A DNA stretch of 64,000 bases from Eubacteriales bacterium (lineage in GTDB: Bacteria > Bacillota > Clostridia > Lachnospirales > Lachnospiraceae), in the NCBI GenBank assembly GCA_030524175.1, contig JAUNHC010000027.1:1-64000 (forward strand). Direction: 5' to 3'. Positions 1 to 8,038 of the stretch are shown in pieces. The notes beneath the pieces were generated by a model that saw only the letters and a program-made list of their open reading frames with translations, was not told where the DNA came from and made no database searches. A program made the position numbers and the translations under genes. How positions within the stretch are numbered: position 1 is the stretch's first letter; each line of letters opens with the position of its first letter.

Positions 1-5
1 TCAAT

Positions 6-1454
6 TTAAAGCTCCGTATCCGGCCAAATGTTCTCTGTATCCTCAATTCCAAACTGTTCCGGATGAAAAACAGGGTCACGGCCTTCTTTTTTCTGCTTTT
101 CATAATCTTTAAATATGGCAACACCTTTTTTAGACAGTAACGCAATTGCTATAATATTCAGCCAGGCCATCATTCCTGCCCCTGTGTCTCCCATGGTCCA
201 TATAATATCTGCATTAACTAAAACGCCTGAAAAGGTAGAAACCACAAAAATAATTCTCATGGCCCAAACAGCAGCCTTTTTACCTTTGAATAAATAAATC
301 ACATTGCTCTCCGCCTGGTATTCATAGCCAATGAGACTAGTAAACACAAAAAGCGCAATAATCACCGCAAACAATTTTCCGCCAAGAAGCGAACCGTAAG
401 TAGCCTCTAGAATATCCTGCGTCCATCCAACTCCATACTGGCTTCCGGGCAGATATTCTACTAACATTTCCCCTGTTGCCTCATTGATTACATTATAAGA
501 GCTGCTTAAAAGCAAAATAACTGCTGTAGAGGTACATACAATAAAAGAAACTATGTATACAGACAATGCCTGGACCAACCCCTGTTTGGCCGGATGGCTT
601 ACCTCCGCAGCCGCAGAAACAATAGCTCCTGAACCTTGCCCCGCCTCTGTTGAGTAAACACCTCTTTTTACTCCCCATACAATGGCAGAACCAGCAATAC
701 CTCCAAAAACTGCATCCATTCCAAAAGCCGCCTTAAAAATCTGGCTAAATACTCCTGGAATCTGCCGTGCATACAGAACTACAATCCCAATCGCCATCAG
801 CATATACACAAGACACATAATAGGCGCTGCCTTTTCTGCAAACTTTCCAATCCTCTTTACTCCGCCAAATACTACCACGGCAAGAAACACACACAGAATC
901 ACACCTCCTGTTATCATTCCTGTCCCAAAGGATCTCTGAAAGGTACTGGCAATTGAATTTGCATGAAGTCCAGGCATTAAGATTCCCGGTCCCAGGATAG
1001 TTGCCGCCGCAAACAATACTGCATAAGGTTTTATTTTTAATCCTTTCTCAATAAACACTGCCGGGCCGCCAATATACTCCCCGTCTATCCTTGTCTTATA
1101 AGCCTGTGCCAGTGTAGATTCCATCAAAGCAGTAGCAGCTCCCAAAAGTCCCAAAACCCACATCCAGAATACAGCGCCGGGGCCGCCAAAGAAAATTCCT
1201 GTGGCAACTCCTGCCACACTGCCCATTCCTACACGGGACCCTACTGTGGTGGCAAAGGCCTGAAAGGGGGTAATTCCACTGTTACTGTCAGGGTCTGCCT
1301 TTAACAACAGCCGGAACATCTCTTTAAAGAGCCTAATCTGTGGAAACCTCATCCATACAGTAAAACCCACTCCCGCTGCCAGACATAACACCACCAACAC
1401 ATTACTCCAGACAATGGAATTGATTTTTGTCATAATATCATTGAATAATTCCAT
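6..1454 (-). CDS. Sodium:alanine/glycine symporter, AGCS family
   Basis: Product is 482 aa with about ten hydrophobic membrane segments, the usual AGCS length. Recognisable family stretches are GVGFTVWMRFPQIRLF near residue 30, a GGPAVFIEKGLK segment near residue 130 and RGVYSTEAGQGSGA near residue 265. The last matches the conserved (N/T)EAGxGS loop of the AlsT/DagA type. By family it imports alanine or glycine with Na+ at the cytoplasmic membrane; the substrate is not decided by sequence. It stands alone, with its stop six bases from the window edge, so any downstream partner is out of view. The ATG follows an AGGAGAAGAGG-type ribosome binding site. No glycine riboswitch was seen upstream. 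Confidence 0.93.
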   Translation of the reverse strand: MELFNDIMTKINSIVWSNVLVVLCLAAGVGFTVWMRFPQIRLFKEMFRLLLKADPDSNSGITPFQAFATTVGSRVGMGSVAGVATGIFFGGPGAVFWMWVLGLLGAATALMESTLAQAYKTRIDGEYIGGPAVFIEKGLKIKPYAVLFAAATILGPGILMPGLHANSIASTFQRSFGTGMITGGVILCVFLAVVVFGGVKRIGKFAEKAAPIMCLVYMLMAIGIVVLYARQIPGVFSQIFKAAFGMDAVFGGIAGSAIVWGVKRGVYSTEAGQGSGAIVSAAAEVSHPAKQGLVQALSVYIVSFIVCTSTAVILLLSSSYNVINEATGEMLVEYLPGSQYGVGWTQDILEATYGSLLGGKLFAVIIALFVFTSLIGYEYQAESNVIYLFKGKKAAVWAMRIIFVVSTFSGVLVNADIIWTMGDTGAGMMAWLNIIAIALLSKKGVAIFKDYEKQKKEGRDPVFHPEQFGIEDTENIWPDTEL

Positions 1455-1713
1455 TCCTCTTCTCCTGTTTTTTATTATGTGCTCTCGGAATTTCCCGGTG
1501 CTCAGTTTTGTGAAAGGAGAGCCAAGGCGAATCCAAGAACGTATTATTTATTGTGCACAACTTTTGTATGGTTATTATCTCAAACTTACAGCAAATTTAC
1601 TATTATGGATATTGATTTCCTTTTTATCAATTTTGATATGAAATGGGGATTGGAAGCAAATATAGGGATTGGCAAAGATGAAAATAAGAATTGTCTCTTC
1701 ATTTACACAGAGT
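1455..1713. other. Gene-free upstream region of the symporter
   Basis: AT-rich sequence between the symporter start and the tRNA-Lys terminator. It must hold the symporter promoter on the minus strand, but no box pair is convincing. Short open frames on the plus strand here lack ribosome binding sites and recognisable products. Confidence 0.5.
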
Positions 1714-1764
1714 AAAAAGCACCGTCCCCGCGGCAATCACGTTGTCCGCAAAAACAGTGCTTTT
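1714..1764 (-). terminator. Rho-independent terminator after tRNA-Lys
   Basis: On the minus strand AAAAGCACTG pairs with CGGTGCTTTT around an inner GC-rich hairpin, followed by a T run. It begins a few bases after the tRNA 3' end. Confidence 0.75.
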
Positions 1765-1767
1765 CAA

Positions 1768-1840
1768 TGCGCCTTCAGGGGCTCGAACCCTGGACACCCT
1801 GATTAAGAGTCAGGTGCTCTACCAACTGAGCTAAAGGCGC
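1768..1840 (-). tRNA. tRNA-Lys (anticodon CTT)
   Basis: A 73-nt cloverleaf on the minus strand. The acceptor stem GCGCCTT pairs with AAGGCGC, the D-arm is AGCTCAGTTGGTAGAGC, the anticodon loop reads CTCTTAA with anticodon CTT, and the T-arm contains GGTTCGAGCC. The discriminator is A and CCA is not encoded. Anticodon CTT reads AAG, so the amino acid is lysine. A promoter lies upstream and a terminator directly downstream, so it is a single-gene unit. Confidence 0.96.
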
Positions 1841-1888
1841 TTATTTCTTTTGTTTAGGTCTTGGATTTGTTCCCTTGACGCAAAAGCT

Positions 1889-1918
1889 ATTATACGGGAT
1901 GAAGTATATAAAAGTCAA
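1889..1918 (-). promoter_or_regulatory. Promoter of tRNA-Lys
   Basis: On the minus strand TTGACT and TATAAT are separated by 18 bases, about 50 bases before the tRNA 5' end. Confidence 0.7.
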
Positions 1919-1937
1919 TAGGGTTTTTGAAATTTTT

Positions 1938-2096
1938 TTATTTTTTTTCATCTTTTTTTTCTTTTGGTGTCATATTATCCAGTAATTTGCTTAGTTCATC
2001 TGCGGATTTCTTTACTCGCACCAGGTGGCTGTCCAGTTTTTTATGTTCGTAGCTGAACTGTGTCATCATAGTCTTTAAACGATTGGATGTCTTCAT
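1938..2096 (-). CDS. Small charged helical protein, unknown function
   Basis: Product is 52 aa starting MKTSNRLKTMM and ending in a lysine/glutamate-rich tail (PKEKKDEKK). The start at 2096 is preceded by GGGGAG seven bases away. An upstream in-frame ATG at 2132 has no ribosome binding site, so the shorter form is preferred. The sequence is predicted helical, possibly coiled coil, with no signal peptide or membrane segment. I do not recognise a family. It lies between trmB and tRNA-Lys on the same strand and may be co-transcribed with trmB, unless the repeat hairpin at 2165-2251 stops transcription. Confidence 0.6.
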   Translation of the reverse strand: MKTSNRLKTMMTQFSYEHKKLDSHLVRVKKSADELSKLLDNMTPKEKKDEKK

Positions 2097-2164
2097 GGGC
2101 TGCTCCCCGGAATGCGGGACAGCGCATTCCATTTAAACTTATATTATTATATGCTGTGAAAAGG

Positions 2165-2251
2165 AAAAGAGTGCCGGGCAGGGACAGTCCTTCTCAGACA
2201 GTCTTTGCCCCGGCAGTCTGTGCCCCAGTAGTCTATGCCCCAGCACTCTTT
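2165..2251. repeat. Three 15-bp tandem repeats inside a 9-bp inverted repeat
   Basis: Three consecutive units follow the pattern AGTCTNTGCCCCRGY at 2200-2214, 2215-2229 and 2230-2244. Outer arms AAAGAGTGC and GCACTCTTT flank them, so the block can fold as one hairpin. It lies in the gap between trmB and the small protein gene. Confidence 0.7.
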
Positions 2252-2292
2252 CGTCACTTACTTCATCAAATCAACACCCTGGGATCAGGGGA

Positions 2293-2949
2293 TTAGCTAC
2301 GGGAAATGACCATTTTGTATATGGGATTGCCCATGGAAGAAAATTTCTCCTCATATTCTGTCATAATATTTCCCTTTACCATTTCCTGGTCATGATGCAG
2401 GTCAAAGGTGTGGGCTAAAAGATTCCAGCCTGCCTCCTTCACTTCCTCCAACGAAAACTCGAATAAATCTCTGTTGTCCGTCTTGAATTCTACTGTTCCC
2501 TTTTCCGCCAGTATTTTGTCATATCTCTCCAGAAACTGCCGGGATGTCAGACGTCTCTTGGCGTGGCGTGCCTTTGGCCAGGGATCGGAGAAGTTAAGAT
2601 AAATTTTATCTACTTCGCCTTTCACAAATATTTCCGGGAGAAGACGGGCATCCACACACATAAAATACAGGTTGCTCAAGGATTCCCCTGCCTGGGATAA
2701 TTCTTCTCTTTTCTGTAATGCACGCAGCAGAACACTGTCATACATCTCTATACCCACATAGTTAATTTCCGGGTGAAGCCGTGCCATATCCATGAGGAAC
2801 CGTCCTTTACCCATTCCAACTTCTATATGAAGAGGCTGTTTGGACGGAAAGGCGGCAGCCCAGGTCCCTTTATGGGTTTCCGGTTCCAAAATTACGTAAG
2901 GGCTTTCCAAAATTGCATCCTTGGCCCCTGGAATATTCCTTAATCTCAT
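2293..2949 (-). CDS. trmB: tRNA (guanine-N7-)-methyltransferase TrmB
   Basis: Product is 218 aa starting MRLRNIPGAKD, the usual TrmB amino terminus. The enzyme methylates G46 of tRNAs using S-adenosylmethionine. Visible motifs are HIEVGMGKGRF (SAM binding, near residue 45), NYVGIEMYDSV, and NFSDPWPKARHAKRRLT, the DPWPK substrate-binding motif. An in-frame ATG 12 bases upstream is rejected because GGAGG sits inside that extension, five bases before the chosen ATG. It is a single gene on the minus strand, divergent from the ATPase operon. Confidence 0.96.
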   Translation of the reverse strand: MRLRNIPGAKDAILESPYVILEPETHKGTWAAAFPSKQPLHIEVGMGKGRFLMDMARLHPEINYVGIEMYDSVLLRALQKREELSQAGESLSNLYFMCVDARLLPEIFVKGEVDKIYLNFSDPWPKARHAKRRLTSRQFLERYDKILAEKGTVEFKTDNRDLFEFSLEEVKEAGWNLLAHTFDLHHDQEMVKGNIMTEYEEKFSSMGNPIYKMVISRS

Positions 2950-3202
2950 AATATCCTCCATTTTTTAATCAATATCTACAATATACACGTTTTGCACATT
3001 TACCGCAATCCTCAATTCCTCATTTCATCTAAAAGTCCCGGACAGTGAAAAGGGGCGGCAGTTTGGGAATCGTGCAGGCACAAAACAATGGATTTTTATG
3101 TTCAGTAAAGTATGTATCAGCATACATGTAGGTTTAGTTTCATATGTGTTCCTTGATTTTAATGAAGATAACCAAATTTTTAACACAATAAAATATTTTC
3201 TG

Positions 3203-3232
3203 TTGGTATTTTTTAATAAAAAGGTGTATCAT
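3203..3232 (+). promoter_or_regulatory. Possible promoter of the V/A-type ATPase operon
   Basis: TTGGTA and TATCAT are separated by 18 bases, about 35 bases before the first operon gene, in AT-rich sequence. The rest of 2950-3202 between the divergent genes shows no further clear signal. Confidence 0.4.
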
Positions 3233-3267
3233 ATAGGGACAGATTATTAACGATAAGGAGGGTGCAG

Positions 3268-3579
3268 ATGGAGCAGATACTTAGCAAGTTATCAGAAATC
3301 GAAATCACCGCCAAACGTATCATGGAAGATGCGGACAGAACCAAAAAAGCTCTCTCTGAGGAAATGGAAAAGAAGTGCAAGGATTTTGACGCAGTTCTCG
3401 AGACAGAGACCAATGCCAAGATACAAAAAATCCGTGCAGGCTTGGAACATGAGAAGGACACTCAGCTTACGGCTCTTCGTAAGGAAACGGAGACTACGTT
3501 TTCTGCCCTTGATTCATATTATGAAAAGAACCATAAAAGCCTTTCCGAAGAATTATTCCAAAAAATATTAAAGCTGTAA
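3268..3579 (+). CDS. V/A-type ATPase peripheral stalk subunit (G/H-like)
   Basis: Product is 103 aa, almost entirely charged heptad-like helix (SEEMEKKCKDFDAVLETE and following), as expected of the small stalk subunit that pairs with subunit E. The start is MEQILSK at 3268, with AGGAGG six bases upstream. A GTG at 3262 sits directly on the ribosome binding site and is unlikely. It is the first gene of the operon, 29 bases before the subunit C gene. Assignment rests on position, size and coiled coil, because these subunits diverge quickly. Confidence 0.82.
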   Translation: MEQILSKLSEIEITAKRIMEDADRTKKALSEEMEKKCKDFDAVLETETNAKIQKIRAGLEHEKDTQLTALRKETETTFSALDSYYEKNHKSLSEELFQKILKL

Positions 3580-3608
3580 CCTAAGAACCGGAAAGGAAGT
3601 GATTATGA

Positions 3609-4652
3609 ATGGGAAGTGTTCTCTCTTACAGCGGACTTTCCACAAAAATCCGCGCCATGCAGAGCAGGCTGGTCACGGAAGCTCAGCTTCAGGAAATCAT
3701 CCAGCTTCCCAACGTAACCCAGGTAGTGTCATATCTTAAGCGGATGCCTGAGTATATCCAGGCATGGTCTTCACTGGATGAGAATGACATACACCGGGGC
3801 GATATTGAAAAATTGCTAAAAAAATCTATTTTTGGTGATTTTTCCCGTATTTATCATTTTGCCAACCCGGAGCAGAAGAAATTTCTGGAGCTTTATTCGA
3901 AACGTTATGAAATCCGTGTGCTCAAGGAGATTATGACCAATCTTTTTGACCACCGTGATACAGACCCGGTAGATATTACTCCGTACCGTGATTTTTTCCG
4001 TCTCCATTCCAAACTGGATGTGGACCGCCTGGCAGCCTCCGCTGACATGGAAGAATTTATCAATGCCCTGAAGGGCAATGAATTCTACGGCCCCCTGTCC
4101 AAGATCCAGGAGCATGAAACAGCTTTGCTTTTTGATTATGGTATGGCACTTGATCTATACTATTTTACCCAAATCTGGAATATCCGGAAGAAACTGTTCA
4201 GCGGCAATGATCTGGCAGAGATCACCAAGGCCTATGGTGAGAAATTTGATATGCTGAACCTGCAGTTTATCCAGCGTTCCAAGCGGTATTTCCATATGGA
4301 TCCGGCCAGCATCTACGCGCTGCTGATCCCTATGAATTATAAGCTGAAAAAAGAAGAGATCAATGCTCTTGTTGATTCTTCCACAAACGAAGAAGCAAGG
4401 CAGATTTTTCAGAAAACCTATTATGGACAGAAATATGAGCAGCTCACAGTGGCAAACCTGGAGGAATTTTATAATTATATCCTCCGCGACACGCTGGAAC
4501 GCGAGGCCCGTAAGGACCCATATTCCGTAGCTGTGATGTATTCCTACCTGTACCATAAAGAACATGAAGTAAACCGTCTGACCATTGCCATAGAGTGTGT
4601 ACGCTACGGTGTGGCTCCGGACGAGGCTATGCGTTATATTCGCAACAACTAA
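3609..4652 (+). CDS. ntpC: V/A-type ATP synthase/ATPase subunit C (d-type)
   Basis: Product is 347 aa, the normal size of the AC39/d-type subunit that seats the central rotor on the membrane ring. The amino terminus GSVLSYSGLSTKIRAMQSRL and the carboxy-terminal EHEVNRLTIAIECVRYGV are typical. It is soluble, helical and has no membrane segment. It ends 18 bases before the subunit I gene. Here it precedes I and K, unlike the F-I-K-E-C-G-A-B-D order of Enterococcus hirae ntp. Confidence 0.92.
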   Translation: MGSVLSYSGLSTKIRAMQSRLVTEAQLQEIIQLPNVTQVVSYLKRMPEYIQAWSSLDENDIHRGDIEKLLKKSIFGDFSRIYHFANPEQKKFLELYSKRYEIRVLKEIMTNLFDHRDTDPVDITPYRDFFRLHSKLDVDRLAASADMEEFINALKGNEFYGPLSKIQEHETALLFDYGMALDLYYFTQIWNIRKKLFSGNDLAEITKAYGEKFDMLNLQFIQRSKRYFHMDPASIYALLIPMNYKLKKEEINALVDSSTNEEARQIFQKTYYGQKYEQLTVANLEEFYNYILRDTLEREARKDPYSVAVMYSYLYHKEHEVNRLTIAIECVRYGVAPDEAMRYIRNN

Positions 4653-4670
4653 CAACCCGGAGGTAGCAAC

Positions 4671-6605
4671 GTGATTGAAAAAATGAAGTTTTTAAGTATA
4701 ACCGGGCCAAAAGCGGATATTGACCGGGTGGTCAACACCTATTTATCCAAATATGAAATCCACCTGGAAAATGCTCTGTCTGAGCTGACTACGGTCGAAA
4801 ACCTGTCGCCGTTTTTGGAAATAAACCCTTATAAGGAAGCGTTGAACAGTATCAGCAGCTTCTATGAGGAACTGGACTCTCCGGAACGGATTCCGCCTAA
4901 GCAGATGAATATCGAAGAGGCATTATCCGTTGTTCGCCGTATCAAGGAACAAGCCAAGGAGATTGCCGATGCCCGAGCCGAACTGGAGGCAGCACATGCC
5001 GCCATTGTGGAAGCCCTGCGGATAATCCGGCCTTTCCGTAATGTGAACTTTGACGTCTCTTCCATCCTGAAATTTGAATTTATCCATTACCGTTTCGGAC
5101 GGATAGAGAAACAATATTTCCAGAAATTCGAGAAGTACATTTACGATAATCTGGATACTATGTTCATCAAATGCGAGGAAGATGACGAATATATCTGGGG
5201 CATTTATTTTGTGCCTAAGCATGAAACCCATAAAATCGACGCTGTATATTCTTCCATGCATTTTGAGCGTATTTTTATACCTGACAATTACGACGGTACT
5301 GCAAAAGAAGCATTTGAGCATTTAAACACCCAGTTTGAAAAGAGCAATGCCGCCCTCTCCGCCAATAAGTCATCATGGAAAAAATTCCTCACTGACAATC
5401 AGGAGGATATTGTATCGGCCAAAGAAGCCATTTCCCAGCTTTCCAGCAATTTTGACGTGCGCAAGCTGGCAGCCTGTACCCACGGTGACAGGGATGTTTT
5501 CTACATTCTCTGCGGGTGGATGACTCAGCGGGATGCAAGAGCTTTCCAGCATGATATTAAAGATGATGACCATCTCTTCTGTATCATTGAGGACGAAGAC
5601 CATAATATTTACAAACAGCCCCCAACGAAGCTTCGAAATCCTAAGCTGTTCAAGCCATTTGAAATGTATGTGAAAATGTATGGACTGCCGGCGTACGGTG
5701 AACTGGATCCCACTTGGTTTGTGGCGATCACCTATTCCTTCATCTTCGGCGCAATGTTCGGGGATGTGGGGCAGGGACTCCTGTTGTTTATCGGCGGATT
5801 CCTTCTGTACAAATTCAAGCATATTGATCTGGCAGGCATTATAAGCTGTGCCGGTGTCTTTTCCACCATCTTCGGTTTCATGTTCGGCAGCATATTCGGT
5901 TTTGAGGATGTGATACCAGCCATTTGGCTGCGCCCCATGAATAACATGATGACCGTACCTTTTGTAGGAAAACTGAATACTGTATTTATCATTGCTATTG
6001 GTTTCGGTATGTGCATAATCCTTCTTTGTATGATTTTCAACATTATAAATTCATGGAAAATGAAGGATGTGGAAAAAACCTGGTTTGACACCAATTCAGT
6101 GGCAGGGCTTGTATTTTACGGGTCTGTGGTTGTTGTGATCGCCCTTTTCCTGTCAGGCCATAAGCTGCCCGGAGCCGCAGTTCTGTGCATCATGTTTGTG
6201 GTTCCCCTTTTGTTGATATTCTTCAAGGAGCCTCTCACCAACCTGGTGGAGAAAAAAGCAGAAATCATGCCGAAAGAGAAAGGAATGTTTATTGTCCAGG
6301 GAATATTCGAAATGTTCGAAGTCCTGCTGAGTTATTTTTCAAACACTCTTTCCTTTGTCCGTATCGGTGCATTTGCTGTCAGTCATGCAGCCATGATGGA
6401 GGTTGTACTCATGCTTGCAGGCGCTGAGAGCGGAAGCCTGAACTGGCTTGTAGTCATACTGGGCAACCTGTTTGTCTGCGGTATGGAAGGTCTGATCGTA
6501 GGTATACAGGTTCTTCGTCTGGAATACTATGAGATTTTCAGCCGCTTTTATAAAGGAAACGGGCGAAAATTTGAGCCGTTCCGTTCAAAAAAGGTTAATA
6601 GGTAA
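4671..6605 (+). CDS. ntpI: V/A-type ATPase membrane subunit I (a-type)
   Basis: Product is 644 aa with a cytoplasmic coiled-coil half (about residues 1-345) and a carboxy half with seven or eight membrane segments. It forms the ion half-channels against the K ring. The hallmark YFSNTLSFVRIGAFAVSHAA carries the essential arginine (about R564). A second conserved block near the end, GLIVGIQVLRLEYYEIFSRF, is also typical. The gene starts with GTG after GGAGG. It is followed 35 bases later by the proteolipid gene. Confidence 0.95.
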   Translation: MIEKMKFLSITGPKADIDRVVNTYLSKYEIHLENALSELTTVENLSPFLEINPYKEALNSISSFYEELDSPERIPPKQMNIEEALSVVRRIKEQAKEIADARAELEAAHAAIVEALRIIRPFRNVNFDVSSILKFEFIHYRFGRIEKQYFQKFEKYIYDNLDTMFIKCEEDDEYIWGIYFVPKHETHKIDAVYSSMHFERIFIPDNYDGTAKEAFEHLNTQFEKSNAALSANKSSWKKFLTDNQEDIVSAKEAISQLSSNFDVRKLAACTHGDRDVFYILCGWMTQRDARAFQHDIKDDDHLFCIIEDEDHNIYKQPPTKLRNPKLFKPFEMYVKMYGLPAYGELDPTWFVAITYSFIFGAMFGDVGQGLLLFIGGFLLYKFKHIDLAGIISCAGVFSTIFGFMFGSIFGFEDVIPAIWLRPMNNMMTVPFVGKLNTVFIIAIGFGMCIILLCMIFNIINSWKMKDVEKTWFDTNSVAGLVFYGSVVVVIALFLSGHKLPGAAVLCIMFVVPLLLIFFKEPLTNLVEKKAEIMPKEKGMFIVQGIFEMFEVLLSYFSNTLSFVRIGAFAVSHAAMMEVVLMLAGAESGSLNWLVVILGNLFVCGMEGLIVGIQVLRLEYYEIFSRFYKGNGRKFEPFRSKKVNR

Positions 6606-6640
6606 TTATATTTTATAAAAGTATAAGGAGGTCATTTATC

Positions 6641-7072
6641 ATGACAGTTTTAACACAAATCGTATTAGCAGCAGCACTTGTATTAAGCATTATCCTTCCC
6701 TTCGGTTACTATCTCATAGGCCAGAAAAACCGCGGCCGCTATAAAACAGCTCTTGGTGTGAACGCCTTTTTCTTCTTCGGCACCATGCTGGTAGCCATCG
6801 CAGTGATGTTCGCCGGCGGTTCCTCTGTTAAAGCAGCAGCCGGCGGGGATGCCGGTCTGGCAACAGGTATGGGCTATCTCGCAGCAGCTCTCGTAACCGG
6901 ACTTTCCTGTATCGGTGGTGGTATTGCCGTTGCCAGTGCGGCAAGTGCAGCTCTCGGTGCCATCAGCGAGGATCAGAGTATCCTTGGTAAGTCCCTGATT
7001 TTCGTAGGTCTTGCAGAAGGTGTTGCCCTCTATGGACTGATCATCTCCTTCATGATCTTAGGACAGTTATAA
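6641..7072 (+). CDS. ntpK: V/A-type ATPase proteolipid subunit K
   Basis: Product is 143 aa, predicted as four membrane helices, two fused hairpins as in V-type rotors. Only the last helix carries an ion-binding carboxylate (E126 in GLAEGVALYGLIISF). The second helix has none, which is the V-type pattern. The residue after E126 is glycine, so I do not see the Glu-Thr/Ser pair common in Na+-specific rings. The ion (H+ or Na+) stays open. A strong AGGAGG lies before the ATG, as expected for a subunit made in excess. Confidence 0.94.
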   Translation: MTVLTQIVLAAALVLSIILPFGYYLIGQKNRGRYKTALGVNAFFFFGTMLVAIAVMFAGGSSVKAAAGGDAGLATGMGYLAAALVTGLSCIGGGIAVASAASAALGAISEDQSILGKSLIFVGLAEGVALYGLIISFMILGQL

Positions 7073-7073
7073 G

Positions 7074-7382
7074 ATGCAGATGTATTTGATCAGCGACAAT
7101 ATTGATACCTATACAGGGATGAGACTGGCTGGTGTGGAAGGCGTGGTTGTCCATGAACGGGAAGAGCTTCGAGAGGCTCTGGAGAAAACCATAGCAAATA
7201 AAGAAATCGGGATCATTCTGCTGACTGAGAAATTCGGCAGAGAATTTCCTGAAATCGTGGACGAGGTGAAGCTCCACCATAAAACGCCTTTAATCATCGA
7301 AATCCCTGACAGGCATGGTACTGGCCGCAAACCGGACTTTATCACTTCGTATGTCAACGAGGCAATCGGACTAAAACTATAG
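7074..7382 (+). CDS. ntpG: V/A-type ATPase central stalk subunit F
   Basis: Product is 102 aa with the compact Rossmann-like F subunit pattern: YLISDNIDTYTGMRLAGVEG at the start, IGIILLTEKF in the middle and PLIIEIPDRHGTGR late. It binds the D subunit in the rotor shaft. The ATG is one base after the ntpK stop, indicating translational coupling. A second in-frame ATG at 7080 is an alternative start. Confidence 0.92.
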   Translation: MQMYLISDNIDTYTGMRLAGVEGVVVHEREELREALEKTIANKEIGIILLTEKFGREFPEIVDEVKLHHKTPLIIEIPDRHGTGRKPDFITSYVNEAIGLKL

Positions 7383-7419
7383 TCAGGTGAAGGGGAATCC
7401 GTTCCCTGTCCCTGAATGT

Positions 7420-7442
7420 AGGCGCAGACAGGTGCGCCACTG
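7420..7442 (+). repeat. Intercistronic hairpin between F and E subunit genes
   Basis: GGCGCA and TGCGCC flank a short loop in the only long gap (68 bases) of the operon. It has no T tract, so it is more likely an RNA-processing or stability element than a terminator. Confidence 0.45.
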
Positions 7443-7450
7443 GAGGTAAT

Positions 7451-8038
7451 ATGACTATTGAAGAAAAACTGCAGCATTTTTACGATGTCTCTGTGGAAGA
7501 GGCACGCCAGGAGGCTTCCCGGGCATTAGAAGAGCACAAAAAAACCTTACAACAAATGCTGGATGAACATAAAAAAACCAGAAGGATGAGCGCAGAGCTG
7601 GAGGTCAAGGCCGAGGCCGAGAATGCCCGCCGGGAAATCAATAAAGCGCTCTCCGCTGAGCAGCTTACGATCAAACGAAACTGGACCATAAAGCAAAATG
7701 AACTGAAGGAAAAACTGTTTATTGAGGTAAAGGACCGTCTTGAGCAGTTCATGGGTACGCAGCAATATGAGGATTATCTTTGCCGCAAAATTAAAGAAGC
7801 CACAGATTTCGCAGGCAAGGATGAACTTTATATTTATATCTCCCCGGCAGACAGTTCCAAGCTTCACTCTCTCATTGCGAGAACAGGTGCACCCATTGAA
7901 ATTTCCCAAGAGTCCTTTATGGGCGGGATCAAAGCTATGATCCCAAGTAAAAATATCCTCATTGATAATTCCTTCCTTGAGATATTCCAGTCAATGCGTA
8001 AAGAATTCAAATTTGACGGAGGGCTGAACCATGAGTAA
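7451..8038 (+). CDS. ntpE: V/A-type ATPase peripheral stalk subunit E
   Basis: Product is 195 aa. The first 110 residues are long charged helix (ARQEASRALEEHKKTLQQML and following) and the rest is a small globular domain that caps the A/B head. This layout and the position before subunit A identify it as E. The ATG follows TGGAGG. Its last eight bases overlap the start of the subunit A gene, so translation is probably coupled. Confidence 0.92.
   Translation: MTIEEKLQHFYDVSVEEARQEASRALEEHKKTLQQMLDEHKKTRRMSAELEVKAEAENARREINKALSAEQLTIKRNWTIKQNELKEKLFIEVKDRLEQFMGTQQYEDYLCRKIKEATDFAGKDELYIYISPADSSKLHSLIARTGAPIEISQESFMGGIKAMIPSKNILIDNSFLEIFQSMRKEFKFDGGLNHE

Noticed and set aside
1455-1713. Glycine riboswitch before the AGCS symporter
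   Set aside because: No tandem glycine aptamer pattern is visible in the available leader.
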